A stretch of DNA of 64,000 nt from an uncultured Allomuricauda sp. (GTDB lineage Bacteria; Bacteroidota; Bacteroidia; Flavobacteriales; Flavobacteriaceae). The stretch covers positions 1 through 64,000 of the forward strand of contig NZ_CANMOO010000003.1 of assembly GCF_947499585.1 (NCBI RefSeq), written 5' to 3'. Below the pieces are notes generated by a model. The model ran no database searches. It was given only the letters and a program-made list of their open reading frames with translations, and was not told the origin of the DNA. Numbering within the stretch: the stretch's first letter is position 1; each line of letters opens with the position of its first letter. The position numbers and the translations under genes were made by a program. Shown here piece after piece: positions 29,205-38,622 of this stretch.

Positions 29205-31451
29205 TTAAATACCCCAATTTTTATTGGGATCAGGACCCATTTCAAATTTCAAAGTGCCACCTGCCATTAATTCCGTATGTGTGATGTAGGTGCGTTGCAA
29301 CGATTCTCCATTTAGTTTAACCGCTTGAATGTATTTGTTGACTGGAGAGGTATTCTCTGCTAAAATGATAAAATTCTTTGTGTCGGATATTGAGATGGTA
29401 GCCTTTTCAAAAAGAGGGCTGCCAAACTCGTATTGTGCAGAGGCCGGATTCATAGGATAAAGCCCTAATGAGCTGAAAACATACCATGCCGACATTTGTC
29501 CACAATCTTCATTTCCACTTAATCCCTCAGGTTGTGCGGTGTATTGCGTATCTAATATTTGTCTTACCCAATATTGAGTTTTCCAAGGCTCTTTTGCACT
29601 ATTGAACATGTAGGCAATATGGTGGCTTGGTTCATTACCATGCGCATACTGACCAATTAACCCCGAAATATCTGCGGAAACATTTTCTCCTGAAATCTCT
29701 GAACTCTCTGTGAAAAGTTGTTCCAATTTTTTAGTGAAAGCTTGATTCCCCCCATGCAATTCTATAAAACCGGGAACATCATGCAAAACAAACCAACTGT
29801 GCTGCCAAGCATTACCTTCTGTATAATCCGTATGTTCCCTATGACTTGAAAATTTAGGGTCAAATGGCTCGTTCCAACTTTTCCCATCTACGGATTTACC
29901 TCTCATAAATCCAGTGTCTGTATCAAAAAGATATTTATATGCATTAGAGCGATTGCTGAAATATTGATAATCCTCCTCTTTTCCTAAATCCTTGGCCATT
30001 TGGGCAACACACCAATCATTATAGGCAAATTCAAGACTTATTGTAACTGACTCATCCAGCTCTGTATAAGGAATATATCCGTATTCTTTATAAGGGGCTA
30101 GCCCTCGAATCTCTCCCATCATTGTGTTACGAACAGCCTCGTATGCTTTATCAACATCGTACCCTCGTATTCCTTTCAGATACGTATCTACTATAACTGA
30201 TACTCCATGGTTTCCAGTCATAGTGTTCGTTTCGTTTCCATATAAAGTCCATACAGGTAATCTACCCTGCTCATCATAATAGGCAAGCATAGACTGTACT
30301 ATATCATTCGCCTTTTCTGGTTGCAAAATATTCAGCAATGGATTTTCTGCCCTAAATGTGTCCCATAATGAGAGGGTTGAATAGGCATTCCAATTTTGGG
30401 TATGATCAATACTGTCATTTTGCAATCGGAATTCACCATTAACATCACTAAAGAGTACCGGAGCTATCTGAGTGTGATATAAGGCAGTATAAAAAATGGT
30501 CTTTAAAGAATCTTGAGGCGTCTCTATCTTAATTTTGGATAATAATTCTTCCCATTTGTTATTTGTTTGACTTTTTACTTCATCAAAAGAAATAGTACTA
30601 CCATGACGGGTCAGATTTTCCTTCGCATTTGCAATACTTACTGAAGAAACCGCGACTTTTATCTCAACAATCTTTGTTGAATCTTTGTTAAAAAAGAATT
30701 GCCCTCCTGTTTTTGTTCCTTTTGCTTCACTTCTACTATCCAGAGTTTCACTATTGGACATAAAATGAGCGTTTATAATTGGCTCAGAGGTTTCTACTAC
30801 AAAGAATACTTTTTGGTTTTTTGCCCAACCTGTGCTGTGCCTGTATCCCACAATTTGGGTTTCACTTTCCAATGCAATGGAGCTTTCCGTTGGAGTATCC
30901 CAATTTACAGCATAGCCTAGGTCAAGAACAAAAGAAGGAACGTTATCGTTTTGATAGGTATACTTATGGAAAGAAACGTATTCATTGGCGGTAAGTTCTA
31001 CTTGAATATTATTGTTTTCCAAGTCAACCTTATAATATCCTGGAGAAGCAATTTCACTGGAATGGGAAAAGCGAGAGGTATATGGCAAACTATCTCTTCT
31101 GGCACCAAATAAGGATACGTCCAGAGTTTTGTTTGTTGGCATTAACAACAAATCTGCCAAATCACCTATTCCTGTACCACTAAGGTGTAATTGTCCAAAG
31201 CCAGAAATAATAGAGTCTGTAATATGGTAGCCTGAACACCAATCCCAACCTGTAGTGCCATTATCTGGACTGGGTTGCACCATTCCAAAAGGGGCGGTGG
31301 CACCAGGAAAAGTATGGCCATGGGCACCGGTGCCGATAAAAGGATTTACAAATTCAGTAAAATTTTCAGCAGTGTCATTTTGTCTTTCTTCTTTGCATGA
31401 TGAGCCTATAAGGAGTGCTATCAAAAAGAAAGGAAAAGAGAATTTGCTCAT
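29205..31451 (-). CDS. GH92 exo-alpha-mannosidase lipoprotein (alpha-1,2 type signature)
   Basis: A 748-residue lipoprotein (lipobox LIGSSC, Cys 19) and the first gene of the locus. It has VNPFIGTGAHGHTFPGATAPFGM, TEGNAWQHSW with the probable acid Glu near 545, HGNEPSHH near 605 and GNEDCGQMSAWY near 647. The intact HGNEPSHH loop suggests alpha-1,2-mannosidase activity, as in the copy at 22874-25126. It resembles that copy more than the other two, consistent with a duplication. The promoter should lie in the 229-base divergent gap shared with the LytS gene. Confidence 0.92.
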   Translation of the reverse strand: MSKFSFPFFLIALLIGSSCKEERQNDTAENFTEFVNPFIGTGAHGHTFPGATAPFGMVQPSPDNGTTGWDWCSGYHITDSIISGFGQLHLSGTGIGDLADLLLMPTNKTLDVSLFGARRDSLPYTSRFSHSSEIASPGYYKVDLENNNIQVELTANEYVSFHKYTYQNDNVPSFVLDLGYAVNWDTPTESSIALESETQIVGYRHSTGWAKNQKVFFVVETSEPIINAHFMSNSETLDSRSEAKGTKTGGQFFFNKDSTKIVEIKVAVSSVSIANAKENLTRHGSTISFDEVKSQTNNKWEELLSKIKIETPQDSLKTIFYTALYHTQIAPVLFSDVNGEFRLQNDSIDHTQNWNAYSTLSLWDTFRAENPLLNILQPEKANDIVQSMLAYYDEQGRLPVWTLYGNETNTMTGNHGVSVIVDTYLKGIRGYDVDKAYEAVRNTMMGEIRGLAPYKEYGYIPYTELDESVTISLEFAYNDWCVAQMAKDLGKEEDYQYFSNRSNAYKYLFDTDTGFMRGKSVDGKSWNEPFDPKFSSHREHTDYTEGNAWQHSWFVLHDVPGFIELHGGNQAFTKKLEQLFTESSEISGENVSADISGLIGQYAHGNEPSHHIAYMFNSAKEPWKTQYWVRQILDTQYTAQPEGLSGNEDCGQMSAWYVFSSLGLYPMNPASAQYEFGSPLFEKATISISDTKNFIILAENTSPVNKYIQAVKLNGESLQRTYITHTELMAGGTLKFEMGPDPNKNWGI

Positions 31452-31680
31452 CTGCTAATTATATTAATATTGATATTTTTTATACTTTTCCTCAAAATAT
31501 ATTTGGCTTTCTTATGGTAATAAGGGAGTAGTGTAGATAAAGTCAATGGTCGTGTTTGGTTGTGCAATTGTATTCCTAAATATTTGCAATTTTATTTTGA
31601 GGAAGAATAAAATTAGACCAACAACCTGCGCCAAAAGCTAAACAGCAGAAATACCGTACAAACAAAATACATCGAAATCC
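31452..31680. promoter_or_regulatory. Divergent intergenic region between the PUL and the LytS/LytR pair
   Basis: This 229-base AT-rich gap must hold promoters for both directions. On the plus strand TATATTTG at 31498-31505 matches the TAnnTTTG -7 pattern, but its nearest TTG is about 25 bases upstream, longer than normal. On the minus strand no clean match was found. The position makes it the natural place for control of the carbohydrate locus by the adjacent regulator. Confidence 0.3.
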
Positions 31681-32772
31681 ATGTACATAAATGATAAATT
31701 GGATGAGCTATTAAAAGCTGAATCTCCACAACCGTATCGCATTACTTATATGCACCATATCATTTTTTGGGCAATTTATTTTGGGCTCAATACATTGCGT
31801 TGGGGAAGTATGCATGATGATTTTGAATATTCCATTAAAACTAACTTGATAGGTTTCCCAATTCATATAGCGCTTTCTTATTTCAATGTTTATTTTTTAA
31901 TGCCCAAGTATGTTTACAGAAGAAAGTACATTACCTATACTACCATTGTATTACTGTCTCTATTTATAATGTTGCTTGTAAAATACAACCTTACTTATTA
32001 TTTGGTGAGCACAAATGTATGGCCAGAAGGACCGGCCGAAATAGCAGGAGAAGGCTTAACCTTAAATTATGCCATTCAGACCATGCTTGGGGAACTATAC
32101 GTGGTATCTTTTGCTACTGCCATAAAAATTACAGTGGATTGGTTGCGAGAAAACAGTAAGTTTCATGATCTTGAAAAAAGACAGTTGACAACCGAGCTTA
32201 AATTTTTAAGGTCACAAGTTTCTCCGCATTTCTTCTTTAATACCTTAAACAATATTTATTCGCTTACGCTTGAAAAGTCGGATAAAGCACCAGAAGTCAT
32301 TTTAAAACTTTCTGGACTGATGCGTTATTTACTCTACGCTACAAGAAAAAGAAAGCAAGATTTAAAAAGTGAAATAGACTGTATTCAAAATTATATAGAC
32401 TTAGAGCGAATACGTTTTAATGACTCATTGCAGATTGACATTGGAATTTCGGGAGATCTGGAAAATAAGATGATTGCACCAATGCTACTTGTTCCGCTAA
32501 TTGAAAACTGCTTTAAACATGGGGCAAGTAAAAATATTGGCGACATGCATATTACCATAGATATTAATGTTGCAGATGATTTTTTGTATTTTAATGTATC
32601 CAACACAATTCCTAAAAATGACATGGATAGCAAAGTGGCAACCAGAGGTGGGGGCATAGGATTGTCCAATGTAAAGAAACGTTTGGAATTAGGTTATGAT
32701 CCAAAGGATTATGACCTTTCTATTTTTGAGAAGGAGAATATGTTTCATGTAGACTTAAAACTAAAAGTATGA
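31681..32772 (+). CDS. LytS/YehU-type sensor histidine kinase
   Basis: A 363-residue inner-membrane kinase with an N-terminal region of about four membrane segments (roughly 28-160) and no recognised sensory domain. The kinase part has LRSQVSPHFFFNTLNN with the phospho-acceptor His 183 and a C-terminal ATPase with LIENCFKHG and GGGIGLSNVKKRLEL. Its stop overlaps the response regulator start by 4 bases (ATGA), so the pair is co-translated. It is divergent from the mannan locus and upstream of the cytochrome-domain operon, and could control either. The signal it senses is unknown. Confidence 0.92.
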   Translation: MYINDKLDELLKAESPQPYRITYMHHIIFWAIYFGLNTLRWGSMHDDFEYSIKTNLIGFPIHIALSYFNVYFLMPKYVYRRKYITYTTIVLLSLFIMLLVKYNLTYYLVSTNVWPEGPAEIAGEGLTLNYAIQTMLGELYVVSFATAIKITVDWLRENSKFHDLEKRQLTTELKFLRSQVSPHFFFNTLNNIYSLTLEKSDKAPEVILKLSGLMRYLLYATRKRKQDLKSEIDCIQNYIDLERIRFNDSLQIDIGISGDLENKMIAPMLLVPLIENCFKHGASKNIGDMHITIDINVADDFLYFNVSNTIPKNDMDSKVATRGGGIGLSNVKKRLELGYDPKDYDLSIFEKENMFHVDLKLKV

Positions 32773-33488
32773 CGGCCTTAAGAGTTATTATTATTGATGA
32801 TGAGCCATTGGCAATTAATGTATTGAAGAATTATGCTGAACAGATAAAACAACTGCAACTTGTCAATACTTTTTCAAACGCTATAGACGCTACATCGTTT
32901 CTACAAGAAAATGAGGTTGACATTATTTTCTTGGATATCAACATGCCCATTTTAGATGGACTCAATTTTTTGGAATCGTTACACGTATCTCCAATGATTG
33001 TTATTACAACTGCACATGAGGAATATGCATTAAAGAGCTTTGAACTTGAAGTTATAGATTATCTCGTAAAACCTATTCCTTTCCCAAGATTTCTGAAAAC
33101 TGTAAACCGTATTATAAGTTTAAAACAAGGAGCATCCAATACTGGTAGCCAGTCAACAAACGAAAAGCCAAGTATTTTCGTCAAAGTAGACAAAAAGAAA
33201 TTACAAAAGATTTTTCTGGATGAAATTGTTGTTGTGGAAAGTCTTAAAGACTACATTCGGATTAAAACCACATCGGCAAAATATATCATCCACAAGACCT
33301 TAGGTAGTTTTACGGATGAGTTGCCCTCTGATAAATTTTTAAGAATCCACAGATCTTACACTATTGCCATAGACAAAGTTGAGGCTATTGAAGGCAATAG
33401 TCTCGAAGTTGATGGTATCAGATATACCATTGGGAGAAGCTACTTAAACGATGCTAAAAGTCGTATTTTAAACGATTCAATTACATAG
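32769..33488 (+). CDS. LytTR-family response regulator
   Basis: A 239-residue protein with a receiver domain (1-120; acidic pair in IIDDEP, phospho-acceptor Asp 56 in FLDINMP, Lys in LVKPIPF) and a C-terminal LytTR DNA-binding domain (about 135-237; FVKVDKKKLQKIF, FLRIHRSYTIAIDKV). Partner of the kinase encoded 4 bases upstream. The 250-base gap that follows separates it from the next operon, with no clear terminator. LytTR regulators usually bind direct repeats two helix turns apart. Confidence 0.93.
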   Translation: MTALRVIIIDDEPLAINVLKNYAEQIKQLQLVNTFSNAIDATSFLQENEVDIIFLDINMPILDGLNFLESLHVSPMIVITTAHEEYALKSFELEVIDYLVKPIPFPRFLKTVNRIISLKQGASNTGSQSTNEKPSIFVKVDKKKLQKIFLDEIVVVESLKDYIRIKTTSAKYIIHKTLGSFTDELPSDKFLRIHRSYTIAIDKVEAIEGNSLEVDGIRYTIGRSYLNDAKSRILNDSIT

Positions 33489-33738
33489 GGGTAAGGTTAA
33501 TGTAAGAGTGGTTCGGGCTTTTCTTTTTTTATGTTTTTTGTCAAACTTGTTTTTCAATTGAATCTCTTAATCTAATAAACTTGGGTTTTTTGCAGTTTTT
33601 CAATTATCCAATGAATTCTAATTTAAATATATTAATACAACTTCATTAGTCCTTTCTGCTTTGCCATTGGTCGAATTTTTTAAGTGCATTTCCAGTTATC
33701 TAATTAGCTTCAAAAGCAACAATCAAAATCATAATTAT

Positions 33739-36096
33739 ATGCCTTCCATCAGGACATTAAGAAAGAAGATGCTCCTAGCTGCATATTTCGTTATCCTATC
33801 TTTTTTTGTAATAAGTTGTCAGAGTAAAAAAGGAGAGTATGCAACCATATCCCAAGAGCAGTCCGTAGGGCAAATTCCAGATAGTATTGATTTCTCATTT
33901 CATATAAAACCAATTCTTTCTGATAGATGCTTTGCATGTCATGGGCCAGATAAAAATGCTGTTGAGGGAGGTCTTTCCTTAAATAAGCCTGAAGATGCTT
34001 ATGCTGCAATTGGTGAGGATAAGGATAGATATGCAATTGTTCCTGGCGATTTGGAGAAAAGTGAATTGATAAAACGGATTTTTCAAGAAGATCCAGCTCT
34101 TAAAATGCCTCCACCGGAGTCAAACCTTTCATTATCTGATTATGAAAAGGAATTACTTAAAAAATGGGTAGAACAAGGTGCAGAATACAAGAAACATTGG
34201 GCATTTGTGCCACCAGTTAGTCCAGCAGTACCAATAATTGAGAATGATGAATGGAGTCAAAACGAGATAGATAAGTTTGTTCAAGAAAAATTGAATCTCA
34301 AAGGATTTATGCCTTCAAAAAAAGCAGCTAAAGAACAACTCATTCGTCGCGCATTTTTTAGTATTGCGGGATTACCTCCAAGTGTGGATCAGGTCAATGC
34401 TTTCTTGAAAGATAACGCTCAAAACGCTTATGAGAAAGTTGTGGATTCCTTGCTAAATACTGCAGCTTATGCGGAATATATGGCAGCAGACTGGATGGAT
34501 GTTGCAAGGTATGCGGATACTCATGGCTATCAAGATGATTTTGAACGTACTATGTGGCCTTGGCGAGATTGGGTCATCCATGCTTTTGAAAAGAATATGC
34601 CTTATGACGAATTCGTGACCTACCAGTTGGCGGGAGACATGCTTTCCAATGCGACTAAAGAATCCATTTTGGCTACGGGCTTTAACAGAAACCATAAAAT
34701 AACGGCGGAAGGTGGGGTCATCCCAGAGGAATATCGCATAGAATATGTAGAAGACAGAACCAATACGTTTAGCACTGCCTTTTTAGGTATGACGATGGAA
34801 TGTGCTCGCTGCCATGATCATAAATATGACCCTTTGAGCCAAAAGGAACATTTTCAGCTTTTCGGATTTTTTAATAATATAGATGAGAAGGGGCTTATGG
34901 CAAATGCCCAAGAAATACCAAAACCATATATAACGGTTTCAAAAGAAGATATGGAAGGGGTATTGAATTTCGTGAACATGACTAAGAGCCCAGAGGCAAA
35001 GGTGGAAGTAATGGTTATGAAAGATATGCCTGGGCAGAGAGAAACTTTTGTTTTGAATAGAGGGGTCTACGATCAACCTTCAGAACAAGTCTTTCCTTCA
35101 ACACCAGAAGCAATTTTGCCGTTTCCCGAAGAATTTCCAAAGAATAGACTTGGACTTTCCAAATGGCTGTTTCATGAAGAAAACCCATTAACAGCACGCG
35201 TTGCTGTAAATCGAATATGGCAAAGAATATTTGGAAAAGGTTTGGTGGAAAGTTCTTATGATTTCGGAAATCAAGGAGCATTGCCCTCCCATCCAGAATT
35301 ATTAGATTTTTTGGCGGTTAAATTCATGAAAGAAGGATGGGATGTTAAGCAAATTATTAAATATATGGTACTCTCTTCTACCTATCAACAGAGTAGTCAT
35401 ATTACAGAAGAAATGCAAGAATTAGATCCCGAAAACACCTATTTGGCAAGAGCTTCTAGGTTAAGATTGAGTGCTGAGATGATTAGGGACCAAGCATTAA
35501 AAATTAGTGGATTACTGAATGCGGAGGTTGGTGGACCAAGCGTAAAACCTTATCAGCCAGATGGTATTTGGGAAGAGACCACTGGAGGAGGGGGAGGAAG
35601 TACTTCAACTTATGTTCAGAGTGAAGGCAAAGATTTGTACAGAAAAAGTTTATATACCTTTTGGAAGCGAACAGTTCCGCCGCCCAGTATGATGACGTTT
35701 GATGCCTCTTCAAGAGATCTTTGTACCGTTCAGCGCCAAGAAACGAACACTCCTTTACAGGCCCTTGTACTTTTAAATGACCCACAGCTTATTGAGGCAG
35801 CCAGAGCATTGGCTTATAAAGCCATAGACACAAGTGGCAAGGAACCAATGAATCAAATACAATATGTTTTTCAAAATGCTACTTCTAGAAAACCAAATGA
35901 GGAAGAATTGAAAATCTTATATGACCTTTATTTGGATGCACTTGAAAAGATAGAGACTGGCGAAGTTATTACAGATGAATATTTATCTATAGGGGAATTT
36001 TCTATGGATACGGACACTGCTCCAAACCATCTTGCAGCATTGGCCTTAACAGCGCATACAATATTAAACTTAGACGAAACCATTTCAAGAGGATAA
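33739..36096 (+). CDS. Planctomycete-type cytochrome protein (PSCyt1-DUF1549-DUF1553) lipoprotein
   Basis: The ATG at 33739 gives a good lipoprotein leader (FFVISC, Cys 27); the frame is open upstream to a TTG at 33661, but that extension would spoil the leader. The 785-residue product has a PSCyt1-like heme domain with CFACHG (Cys 64, Cys 67, His 68) and MPPPESNLS, then a DUF1549-like region with MDVARYADTHGYQDDFERTMWPWRDWVI, a second CxxCH (CARCHDHKYDP, near 355), and a DUF1553-like part with NRIWQRIFGKGLVES and RQETNTPLQALVLLNDP. Known from planctomycetes, with no assigned reaction. First gene of a five-gene operon; it is followed by DUF1501 after 1 base. Confidence 0.88.
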   Translation: MPSIRTLRKKMLLAAYFVILSFFVISCQSKKGEYATISQEQSVGQIPDSIDFSFHIKPILSDRCFACHGPDKNAVEGGLSLNKPEDAYAAIGEDKDRYAIVPGDLEKSELIKRIFQEDPALKMPPPESNLSLSDYEKELLKKWVEQGAEYKKHWAFVPPVSPAVPIIENDEWSQNEIDKFVQEKLNLKGFMPSKKAAKEQLIRRAFFSIAGLPPSVDQVNAFLKDNAQNAYEKVVDSLLNTAAYAEYMAADWMDVARYADTHGYQDDFERTMWPWRDWVIHAFEKNMPYDEFVTYQLAGDMLSNATKESILATGFNRNHKITAEGGVIPEEYRIEYVEDRTNTFSTAFLGMTMECARCHDHKYDPLSQKEHFQLFGFFNNIDEKGLMANAQEIPKPYITVSKEDMEGVLNFVNMTKSPEAKVEVMVMKDMPGQRETFVLNRGVYDQPSEQVFPSTPEAILPFPEEFPKNRLGLSKWLFHEENPLTARVAVNRIWQRIFGKGLVESSYDFGNQGALPSHPELLDFLAVKFMKEGWDVKQIIKYMVLSSTYQQSSHITEEMQELDPENTYLARASRLRLSAEMIRDQALKISGLLNAEVGGPSVKPYQPDGIWEETTGGGGGSTSTYVQSEGKDLYRKSLYTFWKRTVPPPSMMTFDASSRDLCTVQRQETNTPLQALVLLNDPQLIEAARALAYKAIDTSGKEPMNQIQYVFQNATSRKPNEEELKILYDLYLDALEKIETGEVITDEYLSIGEFSMDTDTAPNHLAALALTAHTILNLDETISRG

Positions 36097-36097
36097 T

Positions 36098-37588
36098 ATG
36101 AGTGAAAAGAAAATAATAGCAGATAATGCCATTAATATGAACAGGAGATCTTTCCTTGGAAAGTCTGCCTTGGGAGTTGGTGGAATGGCATTAGGTTCTC
36201 TTCTTGGTTGTAATTTTTATCAAAAAGAAGGTAGCCTGATTACGAAAACGGATAATCCAATGGGAATAAAAGGGATTCTTAATTCCCCTCATCATCCCGC
36301 AAAAATAAAACGTGTCATATATCTATTTCAAAGTGGAGGACCTTCACAATTAGAGCTTTTTGATTACAAACCACTGCTTAACCAAAGAAGAGGTGAGGAT
36401 TTGCCTGAATCGATTCGTAACGGGCAACGTTTGACTGGAATGACATCAGGGCAAGACAAGTTTCCTTTGGTAGGTTCAAATTTTGGCTTTCAGCAGCATG
36501 GTAAGAATGGAACATGGATTAGTGATTTATTGCCCTACACCGCCAAAATGGTGGATGAGCTATGCATTGTAAAATCGATGTATACCGAAGCAATTAACCA
36601 TGATCCCGCTGTTACTTTTTTTCAAACTGGTTCACAGCAACCTGGTAGGCCCAGTATCGGTTCCTGGTTAAGCTACGGACTAGGAAGTGAAAATGAAAAC
36701 CTACCTTCATTCACAGTATTATTATCAAGGGGTACGGGAAGACCAAATGGGCAGCCATTGTACACCCGATTGTGGGGCAATGGTTTTCTTCATTCATTAC
36801 ATCAAGGGGTGCAGTTCAGGGCAGCAAAAGATCCAGTTCTTTATTTGAATGACCCAAAAGGCATATCCAAAGAAACCAAACGCTCCATACTGGATAATTT
36901 AGCTGCCCTAAATGAAAAACAGTATCAGGAATTTGGGGATGATGAAATACAGAGTAGGATAGCCCAATATGAAATGGCCTATAGAATGCAAACGTCTGTT
37001 CCAGAAGTAATGAATACGGAAAACGAACCAGATTACATTTATAAAATGTATGGAGCTGATGCCAAAATACCGGGCACTTATGCCGCCAATTGTTTGCTGG
37101 CAAGAAGATTGGCAGAGCAAGATGTTCGTTTTATACAATTGTACCATATGGGTTGGGATCAGCATGATAATTTGCCTTCTGCTATTGAAAAACAAGCAAA
37201 AGATGTAGATCAAGCTTCTGCGGCACTTGTGGCTGACCTTAAACAAAGGGGAATGCTAGAAGACACATTGGTCGTATGGGGAGGTGAATTTGGAAGGACC
37301 AATTACTCACAAGGCTTATTGACCGATACCAATTATGGAAGGGATCATCATCCAAGATGTTTTACCATGTGGATGGCAGGCGGCGGCATTAAGCCAGGAT
37401 TTGTATACGGTGAAACAGATGAGTTTGGTTATAATATAGTTAACAATCCTGTTCATGTTCATGATTTTCAGGCAACATTACTCCATTTGTTAGGGATTGA
37501 CCATGAAAGACTTACCTATAAATATCAAGGGCGAAGATTTAGACTTACTGATGTTGAAGGACACCTGGTAAAGGATATATTAGCATGA
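36098..37588 (+). CDS. DUF1501-family protein with Tat signal
   Basis: A 496-residue protein with a twin-arginine leader, NRRSFLGKSALG (Arg 16-17) followed by a hydrophobic segment and a lipobox-like SLLGC, so it is exported folded and perhaps lipid-anchored. The core is DUF1501, an alkaline-phosphatase/sulfatase-like fold: YLFQSGGPSQLELFDYKP near the start, SMYTEAINHDPA, and the C-terminal VWGGEFGRTNYSQG and GRDHHPRCFTMWMAGGGI. DUF1501 genes are regularly paired with DUF1549/DUF1553 genes, as here. Its catalytic activity is unknown. It overlaps the next gene by 4 bases. Confidence 0.9.
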   Translation: MSEKKIIADNAINMNRRSFLGKSALGVGGMALGSLLGCNFYQKEGSLITKTDNPMGIKGILNSPHHPAKIKRVIYLFQSGGPSQLELFDYKPLLNQRRGEDLPESIRNGQRLTGMTSGQDKFPLVGSNFGFQQHGKNGTWISDLLPYTAKMVDELCIVKSMYTEAINHDPAVTFFQTGSQQPGRPSIGSWLSYGLGSENENLPSFTVLLSRGTGRPNGQPLYTRLWGNGFLHSLHQGVQFRAAKDPVLYLNDPKGISKETKRSILDNLAALNEKQYQEFGDDEIQSRIAQYEMAYRMQTSVPEVMNTENEPDYIYKMYGADAKIPGTYAANCLLARRLAEQDVRFIQLYHMGWDQHDNLPSAIEKQAKDVDQASAALVADLKQRGMLEDTLVVWGGEFGRTNYSQGLLTDTNYGRDHHPRCFTMWMAGGGIKPGFVYGETDEFGYNIVNNPVHVHDFQATLLHLLGIDHERLTYKYQGRRFRLTDVEGHLVKDILA

Positions 37589-38622
37589 TGAATAGGAGAG
37601 GGTTTATTGAAAAAGGAGGCTTGGCCTCTTTAGGTTTAGCATCCATAGGGACTATGTCATTTTCGGAAAACACTTTAAAAGAAGCAATTATTGGTCATGG
37701 AAGTCACCAATATAAGATAGATCTAAACTGGGGAAAACTTAATAGTAAGAACTTTCCAGTGAAGGACTGTCATGAGATGGTGCAAGATGCTAAGGGAAGA
37801 ATCATCCTGTTGACCAATCACACCAAAAACAATGTTCTCATCTATGATAAGTCTGGAAAATTATTGGATACCTGGGGAAATGAATATCCTGGTGCACATG
37901 GATTAACCATTCATGATGAAAATGGAACAGAGTTTCTATACATCTCTGATAATGATAGGCACGAGGTTATTAAAACGACATTGGATGGGAAAGTAATTCA
38001 GGTTTTTCCATTCCCAAAAGAAAGTGGAAAGTATCAAAAAAAGGAAGCGTATATTCCAACTGAAACTGCCATTACGGAAAATGGGGATATCTATGTTGCA
38101 GATGGGTATGGTGCTCAATTCATAACGCACTATGATTCCAAAGGAAACATAAAAAACATATTCGGTGGTAGAGGTGATGAAGACCACCTTTTCAATAATG
38201 CACATGGTATTTGTATTGACAATCGTGACGCAAAAAACCCAACCTTGTTGATCACCGCACGCCAACAGAACAAATTAAAGCGTTTCTCATTGGATGGAAC
38301 CTATCTCAATTCAATTGATTTGCCTGGAGCATATATATGCAGGCCGGTAATACACAATAAGCATATTTATCTGGCTACCATATGGTCTGGAGATGGGTCT
38401 GAGAACACTGGCTTTATTTCAATATTGGATGAAAACAATAAATTGATTTCTGCTCCTGGAGGAAGTATTCCCGAATATGAAAATGATATCCTGAATCCCA
38501 TGCATCAAGCTTTAAAGATTTTTAGGCACCCGCATGATGTCTGTATTGATGAAGATGAGAACATTTATGTTGCCCAATGGAACTCCTCGGCTACCTATCC
38601 TATAAAACTATATCGAGTATGA
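37585..38622 (+). CDS. Secreted NHL-type six-bladed beta-propeller protein
   Basis: A 345-residue protein with a Tat-like leader (MNRRGFIEKGGLASLGLASIG). The body shows NHL-type repeats, for example GKLLDTWGNEYPGAHGLTIHD, DNDRHEVIKTTLDGKVIQVF, GDIYVADGYGAQFITHYDSKG and RHPHDVCIDEDENIYVAQW. Such propellers bind proteins or small ligands, and some relatives are lyases or lactonases. No catalytic residues can be assigned by eye. The ATG overlaps the DUF1501 stop, and an alternative ATG 3 bases downstream exists. Twin Arg residues in both this protein and its upstream neighbour suggest they are exported by the same route and may act together. Confidence 0.85.
   Translation: MMNRRGFIEKGGLASLGLASIGTMSFSENTLKEAIIGHGSHQYKIDLNWGKLNSKNFPVKDCHEMVQDAKGRIILLTNHTKNNVLIYDKSGKLLDTWGNEYPGAHGLTIHDENGTEFLYISDNDRHEVIKTTLDGKVIQVFPFPKESGKYQKKEAYIPTETAITENGDIYVADGYGAQFITHYDSKGNIKNIFGGRGDEDHLFNNAHGICIDNRDAKNPTLLITARQQNKLKRFSLDGTYLNSIDLPGAYICRPVIHNKHIYLATIWSGDGSENTGFISILDENNKLISAPGGSIPEYENDILNPMHQALKIFRHPHDVCIDEDENIYVAQWNSSATYPIKLYRV

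Larger units (their letters stand above)
5784..31451 (-). other. Polysaccharide utilization locus for an alpha-mannose and fucose glycan
   Basis: Thirteen minus-strand genes form one functional block. In order of transcription they are GH92, SSS symporter, GH130, CBM9-like, GH92, GH92, GH29, GH92, SusC, SusD, FG-GAP/UnbV lipoprotein, FHS sugar permease and ROK kinase. Most gaps are under 30 bases or overlap. The larger breaks are 294 bases before SusC, about 160 bases with a terminator after SusD, and about 140 bases before the MFS gene. Four exo-alpha-mannosidases plus a fucosidase and a beta-mannoside phosphorylase fit stepwise trimming of N-glycans or related mannans. No endo-glycosidase (GH18/GH85), GH76, GH20 or GH2 gene is visible, so outer cleavage must be encoded elsewhere or be unnecessary. 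Confidence 0.85.
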
